This document shows, one piece after another, positions 1-13,905 of a stretch of 64,000 nucleotides of DNA; position 1 is the first letter of the stretch, and each line of letters starts with the position of its first letter. The translations under genes and the position numbers were made by a program. This DNA is from Dirofilaria immitis (taxonomy: Eukaryota > Nematoda > Chromadorea > Rhabditida > Onchocercidae), in assembly GCA_024305405.1 (NCBI GenBank), contig JAKNDB010000088.1, positions 943,501 through 1,007,500 of the forward strand. The letters run 5' to 3'. The notes under the pieces were generated by a model. It saw only the letters and a program-made list of their open reading frames with translations. It was not told where the DNA came from and ran no database searches.

Positions 1-1
1 A

Positions 2-1009
2 ATTTGGTTTCAAAATCATCGTTATAAGTGTAAACGTCAAGAAAAAGAACGTAAAATGACGGATGGCTCTCGAGGACGTGAAGAAAGTCAATCACCAGGA
101 CCATCCAGGACACCAACACCTTTAGATGGTAGCAATATTGATAAGTAAGTTGTTAATTAAGATTTAATTTTTATCAATTGATAAAATTTAATTTAATTAT
201 TTTTAAATAATAAATCTATGCTTGTTTCGTAATTTTTTCCGAATTTTAATTTATAATTTTTAAATTTTTTAAACTTTTATTGCTTATTTCATTGCATACT
301 TCTCTAATTCATTTCCGATTTAATTTCTGATACTCCGAATGATGTAATTAATTAAAATATATTGAAAAATGAATTTCACTGCATACTTCTCTTATTCATT
401 TCCGATTTTATTTTTGATATTCCAAATGAAGTAGTCAATTAAAATTTATAGAAAAATGAATGTTTCAATATTGGTAAAAGATGGGAAACGTTGTGATAAT
501 ACTGCACATGCCGCTGGTTTACCGGATTCAAATTCGGAACATTTGCTAAATTTAAGCGCTTTACCGGATAGCATACCAGATTTAAAAATCAATTCTATCA
601 ACAAGTACGTCTTTTACATGCTCATTTCAAAAATAAAAAAGAAAAATTTCACTGCTAATTGAAATAAACTTGATTTCGTTTATATATACATCTATCAATA
701 ATAATTTATCAGTAAACAAATAAAAAAATAATCATTTCTAAATGATAAATAATTTAGCAATTATTTATCATTTATCATTCAATAAATAAATTTATATAAT
801 TGTAAAAATTACATTTATATTAATTTATTTTTAGCTAGTATGACAAAAACTTTTTTTTAAAAAGTTTATTTTTTATTTATTTATTTTTTAAATAGGCAAT
901 GTGTCAACCAAGTAATATGTATCAGCAAGGAACATTTCCATTTCCACCATTTGGCGCACAACCATATCCAACTGCTCAAAATCCATATTATCCATATTAT
1001 GCAAAATAA
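2..1009 (+). CDS. NK-2 class homeobox transcription factor, 3' end (partial)
   Basis: The gene enters from the left edge. Exon 2..144 encodes homeodomain recognition helix 3 (IWFQNHRYKCKRQ) and a Ser/Pro-rich linker, ending AA|GTAAGT. Exon 452..604 follows acceptor TTATAG in the matching phase and encodes SILVKDGKRC, which corresponds to the NK2-specific domain (V-L-V-K-D-G-K-P-C in vertebrate NKX2 proteins). A last exon near 896..1009 encodes a Gln/Pro/Tyr-rich tail ending YPYYAK, with AATAAA overlapping the stop. From the family: a nuclear, sequence-specific factor binding CAAGTG-type sites, of the NKX2-1/scarecrow/ceh-22 group; the exact orthologue cannot be assigned from one helix. The exon 2/3 junction is unclear. 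The donor at 605 leaves two bases, while the tail is in frame from 896 only with one more base (GG read as GGG), or with a weaker acceptor at 911-912. The homeodomain start lies outside the window. Confidence 0.88.
287..460. repeat. 87-bp tandem duplication spanning the exon 2 acceptor of the NK-2 gene
   Basis: Bases 287-373 and 374-460 are two diverged copies of one unit, both containing a CTGCATACTTCTC or TTGCATACTTCTC block and ending near GAAAAATGAA. Only the second copy carries the AG (AAAATTTATAG) used as the exon 2 acceptor. The first has ATATTG at the same place and cannot be used. Confidence 0.75.
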
Positions 1010-1375
1010 ATATTTGAAAACAAAAAAAAAAAATTAAAAAAGTAGAAAGAGAGAATATGCGACTAATAATTATTATTGTTATTGATTGATCTATTTTTTT
1101 TTTGGGTGATATTCTCTTTCTATTCTTTTCCTTTTCTTATTAATTATTTAATTTATTGCATAATTTGTTTTTTCCTATTGATACTTTATTTATGTAAAAA
1201 AATTTGCAAATATTTATTGCAATTATTTATTAATTTTTAAAATTTTTTTTCTAAAAAAATATTTTTCGTTTATCGTACATAGGTAGTCATTTATAATTTT
1301 TGCTTTCTTTTTTAACACTTTGTAAATTATTATACATTATTTTTATGCTAAATAGTAATGAAATGATTAATTTGT

Positions 1376-1500
1376 TTGAAAATTTTATTATATTTGTATT
1401 AGCAATACTTAAGCATACAATTTATTGATTTTTTCCTTTGAAAATTTTATTATATTTGTATTAGCAATACTTTAGCATACAATTTATTGATTTTTTTCTT
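1376..1500. repeat. Tandem duplication, about 62 bp x 2
   Basis: TGAAAATTTTATTATATTTG followed by TATTAGCAATACTT is present twice in direct orientation and nearly identical, shortly after the NK-2 gene. The two copies differ by a few bases. Confidence 0.85.
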
Positions 1501-2471
1501 TGCATTCGTAGTATTTGCAGCATTTTTTCATCAATTCATATAAAAGTATGATTTAAAAAAACAAAGACGAAAAAAACTTAGAATTTTTGATTTTAACAAA
1601 ATCATATATAAATTAAAAAAAAGTTTCAAAAATTATTTTTTTATCAACTAAATTTGCATAAATTAAAAAAAAGAAAAAACAAAAACAGAAATGAAACTAA
1701 TCGATAATTGATATGCTTAAGTGTTGTATTGAAATTTTTTTTTATAAAATTTTAATATTCAGATTTTATTTTGATATATTTTTTTTTGAATGATAAACTT
1801 TTTTTACGCATAACATATTTATATTTATGCTTGCTTACTGTATAATATTCTTGTTAGTTTTAACTTTTTGAAACGATTTATTCGGTGCTATATTATTTAA
1901 ACTTTTGTTTAATTATTCCAGAAATTCATCGATAATCTCATTTTTTTTTTTTATTTTAAATTGTATTAATGGATATAGTTATATTTGATACAAAATAAAA
2001 TTATTATTTTGTTTTTTTCTTTTCAATAACTTTTATTTTGTTTATTAATTTTCAAAAAAAAAAAAAATTGAAAACAAGCTGATAATGATAATGATAAACA
2101 TTAAAATTTTTCTTTCTTTTTTTGATATAATTCTAATCAAAATTTATTCTAAAGAGAATTGAAACGAAAAAAATTTAAATTAATAAAAGATAAAATTGAA
2201 AATTTTTTGATAATAAAATATGAATTTTTTGATTTTCTTTTTTCGTCTATTAAATGAAATATAATCGATGGATATTTTATAGTAATTAATCGAATATATT
2301 TAATTAAATAAATTATTTTTGTTTGTTAATTTCTGTTTTGTTTTTTTTTTTAAAGTGATATATTATAACTGCGATTAATAAAAGCTTTCAATAATTTCAT
2401 TTCATTTCATTTCATTCATTTCATTTCATTTCATTTTTTTTCTAAACTATCATATCGACCTTTTATCAAAA

Positions 2472-2970
2472 TTTTGTGATATAAATTTCAAAATATATTT
2501 TATATGAAAGTAATCGATCACATTTTTATATTTTAGATGTAATAGTCCAGAAGGAAAAAATAATTGAATTATAATTTTAATTTAATTTAATATTCGTATT
2601 ACATAATACAATATAATAAAATAAATTTAACAGAAAATTATTTCTGATAAAAATATAAAAATATATTGATGTGGAAGCAATCGATCGTATTTATATAAGA
2701 AGGAAAGAAAATGGATTATAATTTTAATTTAATTAATTTTAATTTAATTTAATATTCGTACTGTATAATATAATATAATATAATAAATTTAACAAAAAAT
2801 TATTTCTGATATAAATTCCAGCATATATTTATGTAAAAACAATCGATCGTATTCATGTTAGAAGGAAAGAAAAGGAATTATAATTTTAATTTAATTAATT
2901 TTAATTTAATTTAATATCCCTACTGTATAATATAATATGATAAAATAAATTTAACAGAAAATTATTTCTG
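2472..2970. repeat. Three diverged tandem copies of an ~165-bp unit
   Basis: Each copy contains GATATAAATTTC-like sequence, an AATCGATCGTATT or AATCGATCACATT block, an AGAAGGAAAGAAAA-like purine tract, TAATTTTAATTTAATT runs and a TTTAACAGAAAATTATTTCTG-like end. Copies begin near 2472, 2641 and 2811. There is no coding capacity. Confidence 0.75.
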
Positions 2971-3544
2971 ATATAAATTTCAAAATATTATTATCATTTC
3001 TTCAAAAATTAAATTAACGATGGCGTAATACCAATTTTTCTTCTTTTTTCGAAACATCTTTTCCAAAATAAAATTTGGTACTTGCTAGAAAATACAATCA
3101 ATTATAGGGAAAAATAAAATCTAAATTCAAACTAATATTTAAATTCAAAATTCAGCAAATTCAGTAATAAAATTCACTCAATTTTGTATATAAATTCTTT
3201 TCACTAATAATTCAATAATATATTCTAATTCGAAGTAAAAATTATTTTTAATTATTACGTAAATTTTGATAGCTTAGAAGAAATTATAATTTACTAATTC
3301 GTTTTTTTTCTTTTTTTTACAATTTTACAAATTGTAAAAAAATTTGATTAATCATTTTTAATTAATTACTATTAATTAAAAGTATTTATTGAAAATATAT
3401 TTTGTTAAAAATATTATTTATTAATTTTTAATAAGTATAATATAATAATATTCGAACAAATAGAAATTTGGCAATTTCCGTTATGGCTTAAACCAATGAC
3501 CTTCATAGGATATTCATTTAATCTTCTCATTAAAATTTTATTAT

Positions 3545-4110
3545 TAAACTATATTTGAAATGGAAACAATTTAGAAGTATTAGTATGTATCGATCAAAAT
3601 TTGGTTGATATTTTTAAAAAGCAATATATGCAAATTTCCTAAACCAATACCTATATACATATATGTATAATTAATTCTAAAGGTGAAAAAGGTTACTGGT
3701 ATTTGGGAGAATCAAAAAGATTAATTCATACATATTTGATAAACTATATTTGAAATGAAATGAATTGATAAGCATTAATATATATCGATCGAAGTTGGCT
3801 GATATTTTCAAGAAGAATTTCCTAAATCAATATACATAAATATAGATATATATAATTAATTTTAAAGGTTAAAAAGGTTATTGGTATTTGGGGAGAATCA
3901 AAAGATTAATTCATATATATTTGATAAACTATATTTGAAATAGAAACAATTGATAAGCATTAATATCTATCGATTGAAATTTGGTTGAAAAACAATGTAT
4001 GCAAATTTTCTAAACCAATATCCGTTCATATATATAATTAATCTTAAAGGTCAAAAAGGTTATTGGTATTTGGGGAGAATGAAAAAGATTAATTCATATA
4101 TATTCGATAT
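3545..4110. repeat. Three tandem copies of an ~190-bp unit
   Basis: AAACTATATTTGAAAT followed by GATAAGCATTAATAT-like and ATCGATCGAA-like blocks, then GGTTATTGGTATTTGGGGAG, recurs starting near 3545, 3738 and 3923. The last copy is partly truncated. The unit is non-coding and is followed by a short TA run at about 4198-4217. Confidence 0.8.
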
Positions 4111-4735
4111 GCGTTATTTAATTCATAACATATAAATTACTTTGAACTTTGTCGGAATCTTTTATTCAAACAAAAATATATAGTTATCTTGCATTTATAT
4201 ATATATATATATATATAGGATAGGATAGGATATAAATAATACATTCAATTAATTATACCTTCCTTTTTTCTTTTTTTTCATCATATCTTACGGTATATTA
4301 CAAATTACAATGATTACAAAATACTTCAACGTATAGCGCCTCATAATTTACGCATCATTAGCTCAATCTTAAAGTGTCGTCATTAATTAGATTAGATATT
4401 AGGCATACTGTGATATTGGAATTCCCGCTGTTCCTATTGACCGCGATATTTTCAAATGTGTGAAAGTTTTTTCTTTTTTTTTTTTTTGTTTTGATTTTAT
4501 GATCATAAAAAAAAAAATTCATCAAAGAATGAGGCAACGATTCAAATTAATAATCAAAATATTGCAATGAATATGTTCTTATATTTGTATGATTAAATTT
4601 ATATGATTAAATGATAATTTATTATAAAAAAAAATATGAAATTAAAAACTGCCTGAATTTTTTAATAAATTTTAAAATTTGAAATGATAAATTGTTAAAT
4701 GAAAAAAAACTTATAATTTGATAAAAATTTTACTT

Positions 4736-4905
4736 CAATTATTCCATTTTATTATCACGAATGATAAGATATGATTTTGAATGAATAGAATTGAATAGGA
4801 AAAATATTATCCGAAATCAATTATTCCATTTTATTATCACAAATGATAAGATATGATTTTGAATGAATAGAATTGAATAGGGAAAAATATTTTCCGAAAT
4901 CGTTT
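4736..4905. repeat. Tandem duplication, about 83 bp x 2
   Basis: A unit starting TCAATTATTCCATTTTATTA and containing ATGATAAGATATGATTTTGA is repeated almost perfectly. The second copy differs by a few bases near its end (GGGAAAAATATTTTCC against GGAAAAATATTATCC). Confidence 0.85.
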
Positions 4906-6664
4906 TAATCATAATCAATTACTTAGAAAAATTAAGTTGAAATTTAAATATTAATTAATAATATCATATATCTGATACTACTGCTATTATTATTATTATT
5001 TAAAATCGTAATCATAATTGATAATATCATACATCCGATATTACTATTATTAGTTAGACTAAACAGTATATGTGAATATATAAATATAAATAACAATTTA
5101 ATATACTGATAATTTCATATTTACAATATTAATTTTATTATTTGTAAATTTACCGAATAAAAATCAATTAAATAATCTAAACAACTTCACTTTCACAATT
5201 ACTTCTTTTATTAAAATTTTCCAAATAAAAAAAACTTTTTTTTCAAAAACTTACCTAAGCGAAAAAGAAATGAAACGATAAAATAAGATAATTGAATTGA
5301 TAAAAGTTCATGACCTTATAAATCTTTTACAGCTATTGTTAAGCTCTCGAAAGATTTTATAAATCCATTATTACCATTAATAATCTATCATCATACATAT
5401 TACAGTAATAATAATAATAGTGGTAGTAGTAGTAGTGATAGTAGTAATAGTAGTAGTAAAAGCACTAAAGTAAACAATATCAAAAAGTACCGCAATTCTT
5501 TGAAAAAAGAACTAAAGTTTACTGAAATGAGAATAAATCAGAGGCTATTAGTTTTGATACTATTCTTTTGATCTTTGCCTAATATATACCTTGTTGTTGT
5601 TGTTTTTTTCTCACGATAATATCTTTTACCTGTCTTATTTTGTCATATATTATATCAAAGCAAATTGTCAATTGCAATATTAAAAGTTATTTGTTTGTAT
5701 AGCAAATAGCTTGTAGATAATCTCGAATAATAACAATAGTATTGATGATAATAATAATAATAATAATAGCGATAATAAATTTATGATACTGATGATGATC
5801 ATGATAATAGCAGTAAATTATCCATTCATTCATCTAATCAATTCATTCAATTACCAATTAATCAATCATCAATAACGAATATCATGATTATGTTAATATT
5901 TCACATATAAAATTTAAAATAAATAAATAATTTGATGTATTATCCAAAATAAAAATGAAAAAATAATTTATTAAAATTAAAATATGAATATGTTTTTGTC
6001 ATAATTTCAAGTTATCATATATCGAATTCTGATAAGTTTTTTTTTTGATATCATAAATTTTTTTCAAAAATTTATTAACAAATGATAACAAGAATTACAA
6101 CTGATCATTAAACTTAATTCTACTCAAAAATATATTCATATTTTTAGCAAATTATATGACGAAGAATTTCTTCTTTTGTTATTGAAATTTTTTTGCAGAA
6201 GTATTTGAAATTACGGTATCATTTAAATTAATTTTTGATTGATTTTTTTAAATTTTTATTGCTAAGAAAAATGAAATATAAGCAAATTTGACGGAAAGCA
6301 AATTTTTTAAAGCATTTTTTTCACACAAATATAATATAATCAATAATCAATTAATCAAACTATAAACGCTTAAAATGATTATTTCAGTTGAAATCTACGA
6401 TATATGATAATTAGCGGCTAGAAATATCGAGCTTAATTAGATTTATCGAGAATGATTATAAAGTTGTTCGAGATAAATTAATGCTTAAAAGATTTTTTAT
6501 TATTCTTTAAAAATTTTATTCAATCATTCAACTGAGGAAAATTACGAAAAAGAAAAAGTCGATCTATGAAAAGTTTTTTCCCATTCTTTTTTTTTTTTAA
6601 GAGGAACTATTAAGAAATGATAGTATATGTAAAATATCATATTTTATCATAATTTTTTTATCAT

Positions 6665-6880
6665 TCTCTAGCATTATCGGGAATTCGCTGAGCGGAGCAA
6701 AAGATAAATCCAAGACACTGATCTAGCTGATCGCTTTTTCCTAAGGGTGAAGTTTGTGCAATCCTGGCAAAAAAGTTTGGATGTTGTTGAGATAACCGGC
6801 AAGATAGGTGATACTTTCATGCTTAATTTTATTTGAGCTAATGAAAAATTGATCGAAATAATTTGCACATTTATCAATAA
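6665..6880. other. Less AT-rich island of unknown nature
   Basis: Between AT-rich flanks lies about 200 bp of mixed composition (for example CGCTGAGCGGAGC and TAACCGGCAAGATAGG). The minus strand is open for 71 codons but resembles no family, and no splice-site context frames it well. It could be an orphan exon, a conserved non-coding element or a small RNA gene. Confidence 0.3.
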
Positions 6881-8128
6881 TGATATCATCTAATCATCTC
6901 AAATATAATTCATTTTATGGCTAAAATTTTGATATTCTAAAATTCTATGTGAAATTTTTTTGCATATAACATGAATTATAATAATAAAAAAAAATTCTCC
7001 TAAGCATAATCAAATTTTTTCACAAATTATCTAATTTCTTCTTTAAAAATTGCAAATAAATAAAAATAATAGTATTAAAATTTTGATTAAAAATTTATAT
7101 TATTCTAAAATTAATTTAAATTAAAATTAGTTTGAATTAAATCCATTTTACAATTTATAAACACTTTTCAAACCTTTTTCCTATTGCTTTTTTGACGGAA
7201 AAAATTTAGGCTAATTAATATTATCACTAAAGCATTATCATATCGGGTACTGATTTTTTTTTTGTTCGTTGATATTTAGAACTTTTTAAAATTTATATTT
7301 GCTACTATTATATTAGTAAGATTGATATTTGTTATTTTTATTATAAAAATTACTACTGTAAAAGTTTTATTGAAATTTATGAGAAAGATTTGAGAATAAA
7401 TTAAATCAATTATTTTTATCCAATCATTTGCTCGTTTGAAATATTTCAACAATCATTTCTTCAAATTAGTTTATAATCTGTTGTAAATAAAATGAGCATA
7501 CTGTAAGATGGATAATTTTAAAAAAAAAAATTTTAAAATAAATTAAGCAATACGTTAAAATTGTTTGTAAACAAATAAAATTATTTATAAATAAAAGTTT
7601 TTTGGCAAAAATTTTTCCTATTTTGTTTATAATTTATTGAAATATTGATTATTTTTGTGATATATTATATGATTTATTATTATGAATTTATAATAAGATA
7701 TAGTATTATCTTTTTCTTTTTTATTAGTATTTTTTGATTAAACAAATGGAACGTTTTGATTAAATTCTTTTTTATTTACTAATTTTTTAAAATATTTTTG
7801 ATTAAATTTAATACTTTTTACCTATTTAATATAATCAAATTTATCCATTCATTAATTAATTGTTAAAACACTAAACAATAAACAGCAAACAACAACAAAC
7901 ATCAATAAATAATAGCAACAACAACAACAAACAAACAATATTATTAATATACTTTCCCAATATTAATTCAAAAGTACCGTAATCTTCTATCTTTTTCATT
8001 CATCCATGCATTCTATCCATTCAACCAATCTTGAACAATCCAAACAACCGACCATTCCATTCATCTATCCATATTTATTTTTCAAGAGCTCTTATGAAGA
8101 ATTTTGTTAAATGAAATAGCTAGCTAAT

Positions 8129-8130
<2 letters not shown>

Positions 8131-8166
<36 letters not shown>

Positions 8167-8239
8167 ACATCATCGTCATCATCATCATCTTTATTATCAT
8201 CATCTTCATCATCATCATCTCCATTATCATCATTATCAT
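8131..8239. repeat. (TCA)n microsatellite
   Basis: A run of TCA triplets, pure for about 36 bases and then interrupted by CAA, CGT, TCT and TTA variants. Confidence 0.95.
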
Positions 8240-9334
8240 TAACCATTTTCTATTTTTCTTTTCCATTTATTTCATTCACTATTTCATCTATCTTAATCAT
8301 TCGTTCTTTCTTTTCTCATTCTTTTCACATTTCTAATATTTTAAATTTCACACTCTCTCCAAAACATACAGTAGTAAAATAATGAATCGCTCGAAATTTG
8401 CATTTATTTCTCCAAAACGAAAGTTGTTGTTCAATAAGTTTTAAGTAAACAATTAAACCAACGATATCCATTTCCTATCATTCATCATCAATTTGATCAA
8501 ACTACTATTTACTATTTATTTAAACTTATTCCTATTTTAATTTTATTTGATAATAAAAATAGGGAAAGAAAGAAATGAAAGGGAAAAGAAATTATTAATA
8601 ATAATAAAAATAATAATAATAATATTAATAAATATTGATAAAATCAAAAAAACTGGAAGTTTATTTTATTTCCAAAAATTTTTATTATTAAAAAAAAATT
8701 TATTAATTGCAAAAAAATATTTAATTGTAATTAAATTTAATTTATTAATATTAAATTAGAAATTTGCATAAAAAATTTTAAATAAAATTAATTAAATTTA
8801 AAGTAATATGTATATTCTATGATAATAGTATCATCTTTTTATTATCATATAATATATTATTGTGTTACTAAAACTTATTGTTTTAATTTTCATTTAAAAT
8901 ATTTTCTATTTGAAAAATATATTATTTTAAACAAAATTTCAAATAGAAATTTTATTTGAATAAAAAATTAGACTTTAAAATATTTTAAAACGGATGAAAT
9001 ATTTTTAATTTAAAATTAATTTTAAATGACATTAAAATATTTTTATCAATGCTACTACTGTAAATTTTTAATCAAATTCGTATTTATTTTATTTTTAAAA
9101 AATGAAAAAATTAATAATAAAAATTTTTTTCTTTACTAAAAATAACATAAAAATTTTGCAAATTTGTTAAATTTATTGAAATAATTCATTTCTCTTTTCA
9201 ATTACTTATTTTTAATAAAAATTTAATTAATAAAATTTATTTGACTAAAATATCCAATTATTAAAAGAATTGGAATGAGCAAAAAAAAAGAGCAAATACT
9301 TTCCGGAAGTACGGAATATACTTTTTTTTTTGTT

Positions 9335-9545
9335 TTGCCACCGTGGAAAACCTTTGACCTCTCAGTTGTACCTCATCCTATCAACACCTGAGTGCTACTC
9401 CAATGTCATCTATTCATTCATTTTGCCTAGCTCACCAATCTTATATTTATGCTCTCATCCACATTCCAACCTTTTTCCAACTTATAACTATGAATGCAGG
9501 AAGATGATGCACTTAACTTCGAGGGCAACAGAACGGAAATAAAAT
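9335..9545. other. Less AT-rich island of unknown nature
   Basis: A mixed-composition stretch beginning CCACCGTGGAAAACC and containing CACCTG (an E-box core) is embedded in very AT-rich DNA. The plus strand is open for about 70 codons, but the peptide has no recognisable domain. Candidate regulatory element or orphan exon; no function is assigned. Confidence 0.3.
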
Positions 9546-10885
9546 CAGATAAAATAAAAGTAACCGGATGACGATGAATAAAAGATTCAATTTTTGGGAA
9601 TCAAGATTTCACGAGATTTTTATTTAAGGCATTGCATGGAATATATTGACTGATTAATTTAAGCATTAAAATTTTGTCAAGGGAGCAAGATGAAAATAGT
9701 AGCATAAGAAAATGGTGTCAATTTGAAACTGATGAATAAGAGATTTCGATTTTTGGCAAATCAAGATTCAACGCAAATTTTTATGCAAATCTTAATATCA
9801 ATCGATCTATTGATAAATAATCATGGAATTTGTTTTTATCATGGTTATAATTTTTCTTGTGTGTTCAGTAAATGACTAATCGAATAATTAAAGGGTGATA
9901 ATATAAGTGACGGATGATAATTAAATGGTGATAAAATAGAGCGATAATAAAGCAATTACTTAATCAAATTTTATTTAATTTACATTGATCGAATTATTCT
10001 AACATAAATAAATAATTTAAGAAAATTTCTCTGAAAACTTTATTGAACTGATAAGCTTCTTTTAATGAACAATTTTACAAAAAGAAAAAACTTTTTCGTT
10101 GAAAGTTTTTATTTCTCTTTAATTTATATCAATTTAAAACCATAAAAAATATCATTCAATTTATAATCAACAAAAGATTATGATAAATATATTTTATATC
10201 ATTTTTTCACTCAATTGATTATATCAAAAAAACAATAAAAGAATAAAGATGATAAATGAAATTGATAAATATTTTATATCATTTTTTTCACTCAATTGAT
10301 TTCATCAGAAAATAATAAGAAAATCAAAGTGTTAAATGAAATCATTGAATTGATTATATCGGGAAAGAATGATACAATCAAAGTGTTAAATGATATATCA
10401 CAAATAATTAATTTCATTTCTGATAAAAATATTTTTGATTAACTGTTTTCATTGAATGCGGTATGGTATTTTGGCGGAGATACTTCTTATTGATAAGATG
10501 AAAGGAAATCTTACTTAAGCAACTTAGTTATGGTTATTTAGTGACTATATATTTAAGCATATTAATTAGCTCAAATATGTATGCTTTGTTTGCTGAAAAG
10601 ATTTAGAAAATTTACCGCAAAAGGTATATTATACCTTCTCGTCCGTATGCTTTTGCTTATTATCTCTTTTCTTTTTTTTTTTTTCCTCACCAATCTAGTC
10701 AACATGACAAAGTTTGACAAGTCGAGAGTTTACCATAAATTATTTACCCTTCTTTTCTTGCCAAAGTTTGAAGAAAAAAAAGATGGAAAAAGTAATAGTT
10801 ACTAAATGATTTTAATAAATTTAAATATAATTTTGTATATCAAATTTTAAAGAAAATAAGAAAAGATTCATAAATTATCACAAAT

Positions 10886-11056
10886 CTATCGTAATAATTT
10901 TATGATTACGATAATAATTCTATCGTAATGGTTTTATGATTGCGGTAATAATTTTATGATTACGATAACAATTCTATCGTAATGGTTTTATGATTACGGT
11001 AATAATTTTATGATTACGATAATAATTCTATCGTAATAATTTTATGATTACGATAA
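10886..11056. repeat. Tandem array of alternating inverted ATTACGATA / TATCGTAAT units
   Basis: The motif TTTTATGATTACGATAATAA alternates with its partial inverse (TCTATCGTAATGG and TCTATCGTAATAA), at least three rounds of roughly 60 bp. Each round contains an ATTACGATA and a TATCGTAAT arm, so the DNA can form hairpins or cruciforms. Confidence 0.8.
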
Positions 11057-12184
11057 AAAATTTCTGCTCTATCGTTTTTTTAGATTTCAATTTATAATTT
11101 TAACCAATTATTAATTGACCATAAAAAAATAACAAACAGAATTTTTCATTTCATCTTAATTTTCAATTTAAATTTTTAAATTCAATTAAATTAATAATTT
11201 CACTTATTTACATTATGCAAAATAATTTTTTGCTATTTGTTTTTATGCGATGAATAAAAGTTAAAATCATTCAATAATATTATCAAATGGAAAAAAAAAG
11301 TAAATAAATAATTGTTTTGCATAAACGAAAAATTTTAATAATTTCCTAAATTTATTTACTGAATTACTAAAAAAAAAAAAGAATCGTCGAATTATTAAAT
11401 TATAATTTATATAATTTAATTCGTACAAAGCCATTTATTTATTTTTTATTTTAGGATGTATGAATTTGTAGTATCAAATTCTTTTTTTCTTATTTGTTTT
11501 GAATTTAAAAACATTTATTTAAAAAATTTCATTGCGCAATTTTATTTATTTATTAAATAGATAAGCAAAAAAAAATAAAATGGTTCGATTATGTTTATAA
11601 TCGAATTATTTATTTATTTATTTTTTAATTTCATATAAATTATATTTATAATTTGATAATGAAAAAAAAAAAAAATTGTAAGATTGTCAAATATTCGACG
11701 TTTTTTTTAGTTTGTTATTTTTTTGAAAATATCAATTTTGTATTTATATCTTTTAATTTCTAATTTTCTTTTTAATTTCTAATTTTGCTTTTTAATTTCT
11801 AAATTTTTTTTTCTTAGCGAAAAAGAAGGATGAATTTATCGATTAGAAATATAAAATTGATTTAATAAATGATAAAAGCGCTGATAAAATAAAAATTTAT
11901 TAAATTAATTTTTTCAATCTAAATCAATAAATTAATTTTTTATCAATTTTGATAAATTAATTAAATCAATTAATTATGAAAGATAAGAAAAAATCAATAA
12001 ATAATAATATCACCAAATTATAAATGCAAATTAATTAAAAAATAAAAAAAAAGCCAATAATTGTTGAGAGGAAAAAAAAAGAAAAGAAAAAGGAAGTATT
12101 CTCGACTTTCTCGTTATTATTAACTCATTTATTTAATTAAGTAAACAAATGCTATTAGCAATTTTAACATCAAAAGATTTTCTT

Positions 12185-12365
12185 ATTTGTTAAGCAAAAA
12201 GAAAAAAAATCTTTTACTTTGACCATTTCTAGCATTTCTGAGATGGATGAATGGTAGATCGTTGAGCAAAGTAACCTTTGACATCCTTAAAGTGGTTCAC
12301 ATTACTTTTGCTTTTTAAGATTCATTCATTTGTACCGCCATATTGCTGCTGACCTTATTTATCTC
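12185..12365. other. Less AT-rich island of unknown nature
   Basis: Mixed composition (TTTGACCATTTCTAGC, AGCAAAGTAACCTTTGACATCC, TTAAAGTGG at about 12288, CCGCCATATTGCTGCTGACC). No reading frame is convincing. The AAGTGG core is compatible with NK-2-type binding, and the block could be a regulatory element. Confidence 0.3.
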
Positions 12366-13489
12366 ATTCCATCAATACTACAATTGTTTATTTTATTGAG
12401 GGATAAGATGAATATTCTCATAATTTATATACGTATATTTTTAATACTTCCAATTTATCATATCACTTAAATTTCATTCAAATATTTGATAAATTTATCA
12501 GTATGTTTCTTTTTTCTTGTAAATTTTATCGTACTATCAGTAAATTTATCAATAAGTTTATCAGTATTCCTTTTTAATAAATTTTATCGCACTATCAATA
12601 AATTTATCAGTACGTTGTTTTTTTTTTTTTTTTTTAGAAATTTAATCATATAATCAATTAATTTATTAGTATGCTTTCAGCATGCTCTTATTTTTTAGAG
12701 ATATTTTTATCACACTATTCAAATAAATTTATCAATATGCTTTTTTTTTTTTGTTAGAAATTTTTGCCATCTAATGAATTTATACATTGGCACACTTTTT
12801 TTCTCTTGACTTTTATCATACTATCAGTAAATTTCTGCGATGTAATTTTTTTAAATTTCATCGTAGCATTAATGAATTGATTTTTTTTTTGAATTTTAAC
12901 ATAAATTATTAAAAATTTATTGCTACTTTTAATTGATATCTTTTTTAAATTCTTATTTTTTTTTGATATAAATTATTGTATTCTTCTTTTTTTTTTTTTT
13001 TAATTTTATTATTTGTTTAATTGCTTTTTCTCATAAAATTGTTTATCGATAATTTTATTTTGATATATTAATTATAAATCATATTATCTATTTTTTTTTA
13101 TTAAGAATACGCTTATCTAACAAATATTTCATTTAAAAATTAATTATTAATAATAGGAGAAATGAATGATAAATGAGATAATTATTGAAATATTTCATTT
13201 CCTTTTTATTTACATAATAAATTGATGGAATAATCTAATTTTGATAAACGGAAATTTTTCCATTTTCAAATGTCCATGTCCAATACTTCTTTCAATAATA
13301 CTAATTTGAAATATGAATGAAATGAATATGAAGTGAGGAAATAAAATGATTCGACAAATTGATGAAATATGTTGAACAATTGATAATGACAATGATGATG
13401 ATTATTGTTAAGTGAAGTGAAGTGATTTGAAGTGGAGCAATTAAAATTACTAGTAAAAGCAATCATAAATAAATGAATCAAAGAATAAA

Positions 13490-13905
13490 TGAATGACTGA
13501 ATAAATGAATGAATGAATCAATCAATCAATCAGTCAATCAAAAATGAATGAATCAAAGAATAAATGAATAGAAAAAAATTAAGAAATGAAAGAATGAATG
13601 AATCAATGAATTAATCAATAAATCAGTCAAAAAATGGATGACTAAAAGAATGAACGAATGAATCATCAATCAATGAATCAATTAATCAAACAAAGAATGA
13701 ATGAATGAATGAATGAATGAATGAATGAAAGATAAATGAATGAACCGAGGAATGAAAGAATGAATGATTGAGTGGATCAATAACTCAATTAATCAATCAA
13801 TAAACCAGTCAAAAAATAGATGACTCAAAGAATGAATGAATGAAATCAATCAATCAACGAATCAATCAATCAATCAAAAATGAATAGATCAAGGAATGAA
13901 ATGAA
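13490..13905. repeat. Interrupted tetranucleotide microsatellite (AATG/AATC)n
   Basis: About 400 bp built from AATGAATG and AATCAATC runs with interruptions, including a long pure stretch near 13698-13730. Confidence 0.9.

Noticed and set aside
835..864. Alternative last exon of the NK-2 gene after TTATTTTTAG
   Set aside because: In the phase left by exon 2 it gives an immediate TAG; the Tyr/Pro-rich tail at 896-1009 is far more protein-like. A short isoform cannot be excluded.
8131..8239. Histidine/serine repeat-coding exon
   Set aside because: A TCA/CAT microsatellite without flanking splice sites or a continuing frame.
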